Origin: Geomobilimonas luticola
Lineage (GTDB): Bacteria; Desulfobacterota; Desulfuromonadia; Geobacterales; Geobacteraceae
Length of the DNA stretch: 64,000 bases
Direction: 5' to 3'
Assembly (NCBI RefSeq): GCF_018476905.1
Contig: NZ_JAHCVK010000004.1
Span: 1 to 64,000, forward strand
Made by a program: the position numbers and the translations under genes. The notes beneath the pieces were generated by a model, which was given only the letters and a program-made list of their open reading frames with translations, was not told the origin of the DNA and did not search any database. Below are positions 20,496 through 28,220 of this stretch, piece after piece. The first letter of the stretch is position 1. Each line of letters opens with the position of its first letter.

Positions 20496-21956
20496 TTACC
20501 GCCGCCCCCCGCCGAAGATGGAACCGAGGACCCCGCGGATGATCTGCCGTCCCACCTGGCTCCCTATGGCATGGGCCGCGCTCTTGGCAAAGGCCCCCAG
20601 GAGATTTCCCACCTGGCCGGCCGCCTGGCTCTTGCCGGCCTGCTCCGGTGCGGGCGCCTCAGCGGCAGCTGCCGCCGCCCTGGCCTGGAGTGCTTCATAG
20701 GCCGATTCGCGATCCACCACCTTCTCGTAAAAACCTGCCAGGGGCGAACGGGCAACGACCGCCGTCCGCTCGGTGCCCGACAGGGGGGCGAAGCGGCTCT
20801 GGGGGGGACAGACCAGGGCCCGCTCCACCACGGTGGGCGCACCCTTTTCGTCGAGGACCGACACCAGTGCCTCTCCCACCTCAAGCTGGGTGATGACCGT
20901 CGCCACGTCGAGATCGGGGTTGGAGCGGAAGGTATCGGCGGCGGCCCGCACCCCCTTCTGGTCCTTGGGGGTGAAGGCCCGCAGCGCATGCTGGACGCGG
21001 TTGCCGAGCTGTCCCAGCACCGTGTAGGGGAGGTCGACGGGGTTCTGGGTGACGAAGTAGACCCCCACCCCCTTGGAGCGGATGAGCCGCACCACCTGCT
21101 CGATCTTCTCCACCAGCGCCTTGGGGGCGTCGTCGAAGAGAAGGTGGGCCTCGTCGAAGAAAAAGACGAGGCTCGGCTTCTCCGGGTCCCCCACCTCCGG
21201 GAGCTGTTCGAAGAGTTCCGAGAGCATCCAGAGGAGGAAGGTCGCGTAGAGCTTGGGGGACTGCATCAGTTTGTCGGCGGCGAGGATATTGACCACCCCC
21301 CGGCCGTCGGAATCGGTCTGGATAAGGTCCTGGATGTTGAGGGCCGGTTCGCCGAAAAACCGGTCCGCTCCCTGCTCACCCAGGGCCAGGAGGCTGCGCT
21401 GGATGGCGCCGATGCTGGCGGCCGAGATATTGCCGTAGGAGGTCTGGAAGTCGGCGGCGTTGTCCCCCACGTGGCGGACCATGGCCTGGAGGTCCTTGAA
21501 GTCCAGGAGGAGGAGCCCGTTGTCGTCGGCCACCTTGAAGATGAGCGTGAGGACCCCGCTCTGGACATCATTGAGATTCAGGAGCCGGGACAGGAGCAGC
21601 GGCCCCATCTCGGAGACCGTGGTGCGGACCGGGTGACCCTGCTCGCCGAAGACGTCCCAGAAGACCACGGGAAACCCTCCGTAGGAAAACCCCTCCAGTC
21701 CCATCTTCGCCACCCGCTCGGCCACCTTAGGGTTCTCCTCCCCCGGCAGGGCCATCCCCGACAAATCCCCCTTCACATCGGCCATGAAGACCGGCACCCC
21801 GATGGCGCTGAACCGCTCGGCCAGCACCCGCAGCGAAACCGTCTTCCCGGTGCCGGTTGCGCCGGCGACAAGCCCATGACGGTTGGCCATCCGCGGCAGG
21901 AGACCGATCTCCCGCTCCCCCCTGGCGATCAGCAGTGGTTCCGTTGCAGCACCCAT
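20496..21956 (-). CDS. HerA/YjgR-like DUF853 ATPase
   Basis: A 486-residue P-loop ATPase of the DUF853 (YjgR, HerA-like helicase) family, with AAGGAGGG before the start. Walker A is [20 protein letters not shown], and Walker B is [30 protein letters not shown] and the Arg-finger region [14 protein letters not shown] complete the conserved set. The C-terminus after about residue 415 is Ala-rich, then Gly-rich and may be membrane-associating ([15 protein letters not shown]). The cellular role of the family is unsettled; DNA translocation is suggested by homology to HerA. Confidence 0.9.
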   Translation of the reverse strand: MGAATEPLLIARGEREIGLLPRMANRHGLVAGATGTGKTVSLRVLAERFSAIGVPVFMADVKGDLSGMALPGEENPKVAERVAKMGLEGFSYGGFPVVFWDVFGEQGHPVRTTVSEMGPLLLSRLLNLNDVQSGVLTLIFKVADDNGLLLLDFKDLQAMVRHVGDNAADFQTSYGNISAASIGAIQRSLLALGEQGADRFFGEPALNIQDLIQTDSDGRGVVNILAADKLMQSPKLYATFLLWMLSELFEQLPEVGDPEKPSLVFFFDEAHLLFDDAPKALVEKIEQVVRLIRSKGVGVYFVTQNPVDLPYTVLGQLGNRVQHALRAFTPKDQKGVRAAADTFRSNPDLDVATVITQLEVGEALVSVLDEKGAPTVVERALVCPPQSRFAPLSGTERTAVVARSPLAGFYEKVVDRESAYEALQARAAAAAAEAPAPEQAGKSQAAGQVGNLLGAFAKSAAHAIGSQVGRQIIRGVLGSIFGGGRR

Positions 21957-22008
21957 AGAACACCCTCCTTCGATAGTGTGTATTCCCGTATACTCAGTGA
22001 CCCAGTCA

Positions 22009-22443
22009 TCACAACTTCAGCAGCACCATCCCCGACGCGGGGTCGAGTTCCCGGACGGCCGTTACCCCTCTGATCTCGGTGATCACCGCTTCCAGGACCA
22101 GGAACACCTCCGAAGCCTCCCGCAGGCAGCCGACCCGCACCGCATCACCCTTGCCGAAGGAACCGTGGAAATGGACCTTCGGCCGGTCCCCCTCCCGGAA
22201 GATGGTCCCGAAACCGACCGCCTCGTGGCTCCCGGCCAGCTGGCGCCAGACCGGGACCGGCGGCATCTCCTCCGTTTCCGGCCCCACCACGAAGCGTCCT
22301 CCCTGAAGTGCCCCCACGAGGTGAAAGGCAGCAGCCTGGAGATTCTCCCGGCGGGCGATCTCTACGAGTCCGGCCAGGACGTCCTCGCCGTGATTGAACC
22401 GGGCCACGATGATGCGCCCCGGAGTTCCTGTCTGGTAGTCCAT
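22009..22443 (-). CDS. PPC/DUF296 domain protein
   Basis: A 144-residue single-domain PPC (plants and prokaryotes conserved, DUF296) protein. The chosen ATG lies behind AAGGAGGAGGGG. Family features include [18 protein letters not shown], the core strand [13 protein letters not shown], and the metal-site-like [11 protein letters not shown] longer frame to 22503 lacks a ribosome site. In plants such domains accompany DNA-binding hooks, but here there is no such hook, so a small-molecule or metal role is as likely. Confidence 0.88.
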   Translation of the reverse strand: MDYQTGTPGRIIVARFNHGEDVLAGLVEIARRENLQAAAFHLVGALQGGRFVVGPETEEMPPVPVWRQLAGSHEAVGFGTIFREGDRPKVHFHGSFGKGDAVRVGCLREASEVFLVLEAVITEIRGVTAVRELDPASGMVLLKL

Positions 22444-22643
22444 GGAATCCCCTCCTCCTTCCGGTAATGTATTGAACATGAACGGGACGAAGTCCATTGT
22501 CAAGAGCGTGTCATTTCTTTCGCGAGAGTTACGGCAAAATATTTTCAGGAGGCGGTCAATTCATTACAGGAACATGAAATAATGCCCTGCAATTAACTAG
22601 CTGTTTTTTAAGCAGAAATTCACGAAAAAGGGCAAAATAACAT
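22444..22643. other. AT-rich divergent intergenic region
   Basis: This AT-rich stretch lies between the PPC gene (minus) and the promoter of the peptide locus (plus). No ORF with a ribosome site was found, and I see no defined structure. Confidence 0.4.
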
Positions 22644-22671
22644 TTGACAAGAGGTCATTAATTCTTAAAAT
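22644..22671 (+). promoter_or_regulatory. Predicted sigma-70-type promoter of the peptide/secreted-protein locus
   Basis: TTGACA at 22644 and TAAAAT at 22666 are separated by 16 bases in an AT-rich surround. It lies about 100 bases upstream of the small peptide start at 22779. Confidence 0.6.
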
Positions 22672-22778
22672 CACAAATTGTATACATTCAGATAACGAGC
22701 ACGCTGTAATTCTACCAGACCGGATGCATCGAGCATCGCTTGAGTACCACTCCCTGGGGAGAGAAAGGAGAGAAACCG

Positions 22779-22841
22779 ATGAAAAAAGCCAAATACGTTG
22801 CCCCAAAGGTTGTCGGCAGTGCCACCGTCCACCCCTGTTGA
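22779..22841 (+). CDS. 20-residue peptide, possible RiPP-like precursor
   Basis: A short frame with a good AAAGGAG ribosome site encodes MKKAKYVAPKVVGSATVHPC and then stops. The lysine-rich start followed by YVAPKVVG resembles the YxxP motif of some RiPP leader peptides (lasso and related), and the single Cys is the last residue. No maturase gene of any radical-SAM, B-protein or protease type is adjacent, so modification is only a guess. It is the first gene after the promoter at 22644, and a strong hairpin follows it. Confidence 0.5.
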   Translation: MKKAKYVAPKVVGSATVHPC

Positions 22842-22861
22842 GATGCACCCGCGCCATGCGT

Positions 22862-22903
22862 GGCACCGGGTACAGGCGCAGGTATCGCCCGTCCCCGGTG
22901 CCT
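22862..22903 (+). other. Strong hairpin between the peptide and secreted-protein genes
   Basis: GGCACCGGG (22862-22870) pairs perfectly with CCCGGTGCC (22895-22903), and an inner AGGCG can pair with CGCCC. No T-tract follows directly, so it is not a typical terminator. It could stabilise the peptide mRNA or act as a processing or regulatory structure. Confidence 0.6.
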
Positions 22904-23033
22904 CCATCAGCGCAGGATACACCTGCCGTCGCGCACTTTTTTGCTTTTCCGGCAACCGGACATAAGGAACAATTCTAGACTGCGTACGTACGACGGGACA
23001 TGCAGGGCTCGCACGTACGAGGGGGCATTCCTG

Positions 23034-23816
23034 ATGAAGATACAACAATGGGCCACGCTCGTTTCGTCATGGGTGATGGTACTCATGCTTTCCGTCGGCC
23101 TGGCAGAAGCTGCCAACGGCACGCTGAAATACACCTTGAAATACAAGGATCCCACCACCGGGGTTGAAACGAATCTTACCCGTGGGTATCTCTATCTTCA
23201 CGACGCAACCAAACCGCCCCCCATGGAAAAATTTTTCACCAAGGCGGATTACGTCAATATGGTTTCTTTCGGCAACGGCACGTATGCGGACCCGAATGTC
23301 CCCGCGGGGACGTGGTACATCCGCATCACCCAGAGAAAAGGGGCCATAAAGCCGTACGGGCCGCCGGAGATGGGTGATTTCACCTGGATGCAGACGGCCC
23401 CCATCACGATCACTGCCGGCAGCACGCTGGACCTCGGAACGCTCTATGCGTATCCGTTTGCCGCCGCACCCATCACCATTACCGGCACCGTCAAGTCGCA
23501 GGCCGGCGCGCCCCTGGCGGGCCGGTACGTGCGGGCACAAACCGAACCGTGCAGGGACGACGGCTATAATTACGATATCAACCAGTGTGGTCCGGTCAAG
23601 CTCCTGGCACTGCAACCCACCGATGCCAACGGCACGTACACGCTGCAGATAAAAGAACCCGGCACCTATTACCTGTATACCTCTCCCTGCATCAGCGCCG
23701 ACTACTCCCCCTATACCGGCAACCGGTGCGAGTACACCGCCGCAGCGGCGAATCCCGTAACGGTGAAGATACGGGATGTCAGGACGGTGGATATGACCGT
23801 CGGGGTATACCCCTGA
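23034..23816 (+). CDS. Secreted beta-rich protein, tandem copy 1
   Basis: A 260-residue exported protein with signal peptide MKIQQWATLVSSWVMVLM followed by LSVGLAEAA. The chosen ATG follows GAGGGGG. The mature part starts NGTLKYTLKYKDPTTGVETN and has two beta-sandwich-like parts. The second (residues about 150-260) resembles carboxypeptidase regulatory-like domains (ITGTVKSQAGAPLAGRYVRA, then PTDANGTYTLQIKEPGTYYL). Cysteines (EPCRDDGYNYDINQCGP, SPCISADY, NRCEY) may form disulfides. It has the same length and clear similarity to the next gene. No heme motif or enzyme residues are seen; an extracellular structural or adhesive role is possible but unproven. Confidence 0.75.
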   Translation: MKIQQWATLVSSWVMVLMLSVGLAEAANGTLKYTLKYKDPTTGVETNLTRGYLYLHDATKPPPMEKFFTKADYVNMVSFGNGTYADPNVPAGTWYIRITQRKGAIKPYGPPEMGDFTWMQTAPITITAGSTLDLGTLYAYPFAAAPITITGTVKSQAGAPLAGRYVRAQTEPCRDDGYNYDINQCGPVKLLALQPTDANGTYTLQIKEPGTYYLYTSPCISADYSPYTGNRCEYTAAAANPVTVKIRDVRTVDMTVGVYP

Positions 23817-23935
23817 CACGTGTCGCTGGAGAGGGGCTGCCGGGGGTGCGGCACGTACTCCGGACAGCTAAGGGACGAAGGGGATGGCGCTTACCTGCAA
23901 CGAGGCCGGAATAATCGCGTAACGGGGGGACAATG

Positions 23936-24718
23936 ATGAAAACGAAACCATGGGCTGCTCTATCGCTATGCGTGCTCCTGACCATGTTCGCCGCCGGACT
24001 GGCGGAAGCCGCTAATGGCACGCTGAAATATGCCTTCAAATACAAGGACCCCGCCACCGGGGTTGAAACGAACCTGCCCTATGGCTATGCCTATCTCCGT
24101 GATGCGACGAAATCCCCCCCCATGGAAAAATTCCTCTCCAAGGCGGACTACATCCTGAGACCCTCCGGTCTTCGTGACGGCAGCGCTACGGTTGATGTCC
24201 CGGCGGGTAAATATTACCTCCGCATCCTGCAGCGGAAAGTCGTCGGGGGGACCGCGAGGCCTTACGGACCACCGGAAGCGGGGGACCTCACCTGGTTCCA
24301 GACGGCACCAATCACGATCACAGCCGGCAGAACCCTGGATCTCGGCACCACATACGCCACTCCGTACGGTTCGACCATTACCATTACCGGCACCATCAGG
24401 AATTCAACGGGAACACCCCTGGCAGGCCGTTATGTCAGGGCACATACGGTACCCTGCACCGAAGGGGGGTTTGATTACGGCCCCAACCAATGTGGCCCGG
24501 TCAAGTTCCTGGCCCTGCAGCCCACCGATGCCAACGGCAGATACACGATTGTCCTGAGAGATCCCGGCACCTATTATCTCAGCACGTTTTCCAGCTGGGA
24601 CACCAGGCCCGGCTGCTCCGGGTATTGCGCCGCCCCGATCATAGGGACGGGGTATCCCCAACCCGTGACGGTGCAGATGGGGGAACACAGGGCAGTTGAC
24701 ATGGTTTCATATAACTGA
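23936..24718 (+). CDS. Secreted beta-rich protein, tandem copy 2
   Basis: A 260-residue exported paralogue of the gene 119 bp upstream. Signal peptide is MKTKPWAALSLCVLLTMF followed by AAGLAEAA; an ATG three bases earlier is equally possible. It shares NGTLKYAFKYKDPATGVETN, KPPPMEKF-like, YGPPEAGDLTWFQTAPITIT and NQCGPVKFLALQPTDANG, but the C-terminal loop differs (WDTRPGCSGYCAAPIIG). Both genes appear to derive from one tandem duplication. The next gene starts 11 bp downstream, so this is probably an operon. Confidence 0.75.
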   Translation: MKTKPWAALSLCVLLTMFAAGLAEAANGTLKYAFKYKDPATGVETNLPYGYAYLRDATKSPPMEKFLSKADYILRPSGLRDGSATVDVPAGKYYLRILQRKVVGGTARPYGPPEAGDLTWFQTAPITITAGRTLDLGTTYATPYGSTITITGTIRNSTGTPLAGRYVRAHTVPCTEGGFDYGPNQCGPVKFLALQPTDANGRYTIVLRDPGTYYLSTFSSWDTRPGCSGYCAAPIIGTGYPQPVTVQMGEHRAVDMVSYN

Positions 24719-24729
24719 CGGGTGCACCA

Positions 24730-25170
24730 ATGAATATCGCGATCCTCTGTGCCGTCGTTCTCTCGGCAGCCACGGCCGCCGCGGAAACGGTAATCGTCGA
24801 ATATCCGGACCACTATTATGTCGAATCGACCGGAACTCCCGAGGCAAAACCGGCACCCTCCCGGGAAGGGAATGCTCCTCCCCGGACCGTCCCCGCACCC
24901 GACCGTGAAAGCGGGACGCCTTCCGCGGCGGCAAGCCCTGTCACCAACTTCGACGCTACTCCGCAACCCGTCGCTCCCGGCGAACGGCGGGCAGCGCTGG
25001 AGAGAGAGTTACCCCGGCTGCAGGGTCAGTATCGCGAGTTGACGACCCCGCGGGAAGGGGAAACCGCCGAGCAGGCCGACCGCAGGCAGCGCGAAGCAGA
25101 GGGGAAACTCCGGAAAATGAACAGGCTGTCGTCTGAGTTGCAGAAAATCGCTGGCCAGGGAACCGAGTGA
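24730..25170 (+). CDS. Small exported Pro-rich and coiled-coil protein
   Basis: A 146-residue protein starting MNIAILCAVVLSAATAAAET, a compact signal peptide. The segment about 35-85 is Pro/Ala/Glu-rich and probably disordered. Residues about 85-140 are charged and helical (RRAALERELPRLQGQYREL, ADRRQREAEGKLRKMNRLS), a probable coiled coil. It follows the second secreted paralogue by 11 bp, so co-transcription is likely. Function unknown. Confidence 0.65.
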   Translation: MNIAILCAVVLSAATAAAETVIVEYPDHYYVESTGTPEAKPAPSREGNAPPRTVPAPDRESGTPSAAASPVTNFDATPQPVAPGERRAALERELPRLQGQYRELTTPREGETAEQADRRQREAEGKLRKMNRLSSELQKIAGQGTE

Positions 25171-25193
25171 AGTAAGTTCTCCCCCTAAAACCA

Positions 25194-25225
25194 AAAGACC
25201 CCGCCTGAACAAAGGCGGGGTCTTT
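25194..25225. terminator. Bidirectional terminator between the secreted-protein operon and serA
   Basis: AAAGACCCCGCCT pairs with AGGCGGGGTCTTT around a short loop. It ends the plus-strand operon and, with the next hairpin, probably the minus-strand serA transcript. Confidence 0.88.
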
Positions 25226-25237
25226 CAGTATCCATGG

Positions 25238-25264
25238 AGCCCCTCCCGCGCGGGAGGGGCTTTT
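25238..25264 (+). terminator. Perfect palindrome with T-tract
   Basis: AGCCCCTCCCGC and GCGGGAGGGGCT form an uninterrupted palindrome followed by TTTT on the plus strand. It is a second stem just beyond the previous terminator and close to the serA stop codon. Confidence 0.7.
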
Positions 25265-25286
25265 GCTATTACGGCTCTTTAAAAAC

Positions 25287-26912
25287 CTATATGCCGCAGC
25301 CGCAGCCCCGGTTGCACTTGGCGGTCGGCATGTGGAGCGCCTTGACAAACGAGGCGTCGGTCGCCTTGCGGAGTTCGTCCACCACATTCTGGGGAACCGG
25401 CGAGTCGAGGGAGAGGATGACCATCGCCTCCCCCTTTTTCTCCCGCCGCCCCAGGTTCATGGCGGCTATGTTGATGTCGTGCTGCCCCATGATGGTGCCG
25501 ATCCGGCCGATCATGCCGGGACGGTCCTCGTAGTGCAGGAGCAGCATGTGCTCCGCCGGGGCGAAGTCCATGGCGTAGTCTCGCAGCCGGACGATGCGCG
25601 GCTCCCCCTCGAACAGGGTGCCGGAGATGAGCTTGCGCTTCCCTCCCCCTTCGATCACCAGGGTGATCAGGTTGGAGAAGGCGTCGGTCTGGGTCGATTT
25701 GGTCTCTTCGATGACGATCCCCATCTGCTCGGCGATGAGGGTGGCATTGACCATGTTCACGTCCTGGTCCACCCGCCGGTTGAGGAGCGCCGTCAGGCCG
25801 CAGACCGAAAGGGGGGTGCAGTCGTAGTGGGCGATGTTGCCGGCGTAGCCGAAGGTGACCTTCTCCAGGTTGCAGTCCACCAGCTGGATTCCCAGGTCGC
25901 ACATGACGCTCATCAGGTTCAGGAACGGCCGCATCTGGTCCATGAGGGCCATGTCGAAGCGGGGGATGTTGACCGCGTTCTCCAGCGGCATTTCGTCCAG
26001 GTAGTTGAGGATCTCCTTGGAGACGTCAACCGCCACGTTGATCTGGGCCTCGACGGTGTTGGCACCCAGGTGCGGGGTGACCACCAGTTTTTCCTGGGCA
26101 ATCAGCTCCTTGAGTATCTCCGTCTTCGGCGGCTCCTCGCTCCAGACGTCCACCGCTGCGCCGAAGACCTTGCCGCTCTTCAGTCCCTCCAGCAGGGCCG
26201 CCTCGTTGATGATACCGCCGCGGGCAGCATTGACGAGGATGACGCCGTGCTTCATCATGGCCAGCTCCCGCTCGCCGATCATGTCCCGGGTCTCGTCGTT
26301 CAGGGGGGTGTGGAGGGTGATGATGTCGCAGTTCTTGTAGATCTCGTCGTGGGAAACGAGCTTGACCCCCAGGTCATGGGCACGCTTCACGGCGATGTAG
26401 GGGTCGCAGGCGAGCACGTCGCACTCGAACGCCTTGAGGCGCGTGGCGACGCGGCCACCCACCTTGCCGAGGCCGATGACGCCGGCGGTCTTCCCCTTGA
26501 GCTCGACGCCGGTAAAGGGTGCGCGCTTCCATTCGCCGCTCTTCAGGCTGGCGTTGGCCTTGGTGATGTTGCGGCAGAAGGCGAGGAGGAGCGCCATGGC
26601 ATGCTCGGCAGCGCTGTTGGTGTTGCCGAAGGGGGCGTTCACCACGATCACCCCGCGGGAGCTTGCGTAATCGACATCCACGTTGTCGATGCCGACTCCG
26701 GCCCGGGCCACCATCTTCAACTTCTTCCCCGCATCCAGGACATCCTTGTCCACCGTGGTGCCGCTCCGGGTGATGATGACGTCGTAGTCGCCGATGACGT
26801 TGAGCAGCTCTTCCTTCTTCAGTCCGAGCCGGACCTCCATCTCGACCCGGGGGTCCTGTTTCAGCAGTTCGAGCCCTTCCTGGGCCACCTCGTCGGTAAC
26901 GATAACCTTCAT
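25287..26912 (-). CDS. serA: D-3-phosphoglycerate dehydrogenase
   Basis: A 541-residue long-form SerA, the first enzyme of serine synthesis, oxidising 3-phosphoglycerate with NAD. AAGGAG lies 5 nt before the start. The substrate and nucleotide domains show RSGTTVDKDVLDA, GKTAVGIIGLGKVGGRVATRL-like GxGxxG, CDIITLHTPLNDETRDMIG, NAARGGIINEAAL and the catalytic-His region VVTPHLGANTVEAQ. Residues about 320-450 are the ASB domain of long SerA, and the last 80 residues form an ACT domain (HMLLLHYEDRPGMIGRIG), the usual serine-feedback site. The final HMPTAKCNRGCGCGI is an unusual Cys-rich tail. Confidence 0.97.
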   Translation of the reverse strand: MKVIVTDEVAQEGLELLKQDPRVEMEVRLGLKKEELLNVIGDYDVIITRSGTTVDKDVLDAGKKLKMVARAGVGIDNVDVDYASSRGVIVVNAPFGNTNSAAEHAMALLLAFCRNITKANASLKSGEWKRAPFTGVELKGKTAGVIGLGKVGGRVATRLKAFECDVLACDPYIAVKRAHDLGVKLVSHDEIYKNCDIITLHTPLNDETRDMIGERELAMMKHGVILVNAARGGIINEAALLEGLKSGKVFGAAVDVWSEEPPKTEILKELIAQEKLVVTPHLGANTVEAQINVAVDVSKEILNYLDEMPLENAVNIPRFDMALMDQMRPFLNLMSVMCDLGIQLVDCNLEKVTFGYAGNIAHYDCTPLSVCGLTALLNRRVDQDVNMVNATLIAEQMGIVIEETKSTQTDAFSNLITLVIEGGGKRKLISGTLFEGEPRIVRLRDYAMDFAPAEHMLLLHYEDRPGMIGRIGTIMGQHDINIAAMNLGRREKKGEAMVILSLDSPVPQNVVDELRKATDASFVKALHMPTAKCNRGCGCGI

Positions 26913-27078
26913 TGCCGCTCCTTATGGGATAAGAGATTTGGGGAATGTGCGCCACGAAACCTTGCGGCACACCGTCGTCCGGAAATAAAGGAGCATAATA
27001 GCCCCGCCGGCAAAAAATTGCAAGACCGGCCGCCCCGATTCGTGGTATACAATTTTGAATTCTTTGCCCCACCTGTCC

Positions 27079-27163
27079 AGCCCCTCACCCGGCCTTCGGC
27101 CACCTTCTCCCAGAGGGAGAGGGTGAACAGAATACCTTCTCCCTCTGGGAGAAGGATAGGATG
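27079..27163. repeat. REP-like palindromic repeat in the serA-trmL gap
   Basis: CAGCCCCTCACCC at the left is matched by an inverted ATGAGGGCTG at the right. Inside, CCTTCTCCCAGAGGGAGAGGG and CCTTCTCCCTCTGGGAGAAGG form two hairpins. This type of palindromic intergenic repeat is widespread in Proteobacteria-like genomes. It lies in the divergent region upstream of both genes. Confidence 0.75.
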
Positions 27164-27206
27164 AGGGCTGAGAGTGAGTTAACTGCAGACTAAAAATCGA
27201 GTCCCC

Positions 27207-27716
27207 ATGGAACCTTGCACCCCCTTTCACATCGTCCTCGTGGAACCGGAGATACCTCCCAACACCGGCAATATCGCCCGTCTCTGCAGCGCCACCGGCA
27301 CCGTGCTGCACCTGGTGGGAAAGCTCGGCTTCTCCACCGACGACCGACAGCTGAAAAGGGCCGGCCTGGACTACTGGTCTGCGGTGGAAATCCACTACTG
27401 GCCCGACCTCCCTGCCCTCCAGGCCGCCTACCCCTCGGCACGCTTCATCTACACCAGCAAGAAAGCGGTCCGGACCCACGTGGCCATCCGGTATGACGCG
27501 GGTGATTTCCTCGTCTTCGGCAAGGAGACCAAGGGGCTCCCCGACTCACTCATCGATGCCAATCCGGAAACGAGCGTCCGAATACCCATGTCAGGACCGG
27601 TCCGGAGCCTCAACCTCTCCACGGCAGCGGGGATCGTCCTCTATGAAGCCCTGCGCCAGACGGGACAGCTGGAAAACGGGGATCAGGGACCGGGGATCAG
27701 GGACCGGGAAGAATAA
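27207..27716 (+). CDS. trmL: tRNA (cytidine/uridine-34 2'-O)-methyltransferase
   Basis: A 169-residue SPOUT-class (TrmL/YibK-like) methyltransferase that methylates the wobble ribose of certain leucine tRNAs. Visible motifs are IVLVEPEIPPNTGNIARLC at the N-terminus, the central LVFGKETKGLP and the knot segment VRIPMSGPVRSLNLSTAAGIVLYEALRQ, which binds SAM. The last residues (after about 155) are low-complexity and reflect an extended frame. The next gene starts 2 bases after its stop. Confidence 0.92.
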   Translation: MEPCTPFHIVLVEPEIPPNTGNIARLCSATGTVLHLVGKLGFSTDDRQLKRAGLDYWSAVEIHYWPDLPALQAAYPSARFIYTSKKAVRTHVAIRYDAGDFLVFGKETKGLPDSLIDANPETSVRIPMSGPVRSLNLSTAAGIVLYEALRQTGQLENGDQGPGIRDREE

Positions 27717-27718
27717 TC

Positions 27719-28105
27719 ATGCTCATGACCGGTGTCATCTACATGAATCTGGCGCTCATCTTCTACACTTATGCCGTCTTCAGCGGCCGGAAGGAGGGGC
27801 TCCATCTCAAGCACCTGCTCGTCTTCGGCATCGGCCTCCTCTGGGACTACCTGGGGACACACCAGATGAGCCTCTATGCCGCCGCCACCGGCCCTGCCCC
27901 CGAATACCACAACCTGTCCGGTATCCTCTCCCTCGCCGGCATGGGTTTCCACTTCCTTCTGGCCCTGGCCGCCACCCTCCTCAAGCGGGCCGACCGGGTC
28001 AACCGCACCTTCCACCGGGTCAGCCTCACCATCTACACCCTCTGGTGCGTCGCCTTCGCCAGCGGCGCCATCGCCGGCATGCTACGGGTCAGCTCCCACC
28101 ACTGA
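27719..28105 (+). CDS. HsmA/TIGR03987-like membrane protein
   Basis: A 128-residue inner-membrane protein with four predicted hydrophobic helices (residues about 5-20, 30-52, 65-88 and 100-122). Features such as FGIGLLWDYLGTHQMSL and SGILSLAGMGFHFLLALAA suggest the HsmA/TIGR03987 group of small membrane proteins, though I am not certain. It begins 2 bases after the trmL stop, so the two are probably co-transcribed; a terminator follows. Function unknown. Confidence 0.65.
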   Translation: MLMTGVIYMNLALIFYTYAVFSGRKEGLHLKHLLVFGIGLLWDYLGTHQMSLYAAATGPAPEYHNLSGILSLAGMGFHFLLALAATLLKRADRVNRTFHRVSLTIYTLWCVAFASGAIAGMLRVSSHH

Positions 28106-28135
28106 ACCGAGACAAAATCTGCTGCATGAAAGAAT

Positions 28136-28163
28136 AAAACCCCAGCGGTGAGGCTGGGGTTTT
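28136..28163. terminator. Terminator after the trmL operon
   Basis: AAAACCCCAGC pairs with GCTGGGGTTTT across a six-base loop, with A and T tracts on both sides. It can serve the trmL operon and the converging lipoprotein gene at 28221. Confidence 0.9.
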
Positions 28164-28220
28164 AGACCAATGGTCAGGAAAAGATTCACAACATACGCTG
28201 GGATAACTAGCAGATATTCA

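Noticed and set aside
22862-22903. Hairpin after the peptide gene read as a cobalamin or other known riboswitch
   Set aside because: The pairing is strong, but no B12 box, GEMM core or other known aptamer motif is present.
25263-27164. Plus-strand frame of 633 codons across serA
   Set aside because: Antisense to a complete SerA; runs through a terminator and an intergenic repeat.
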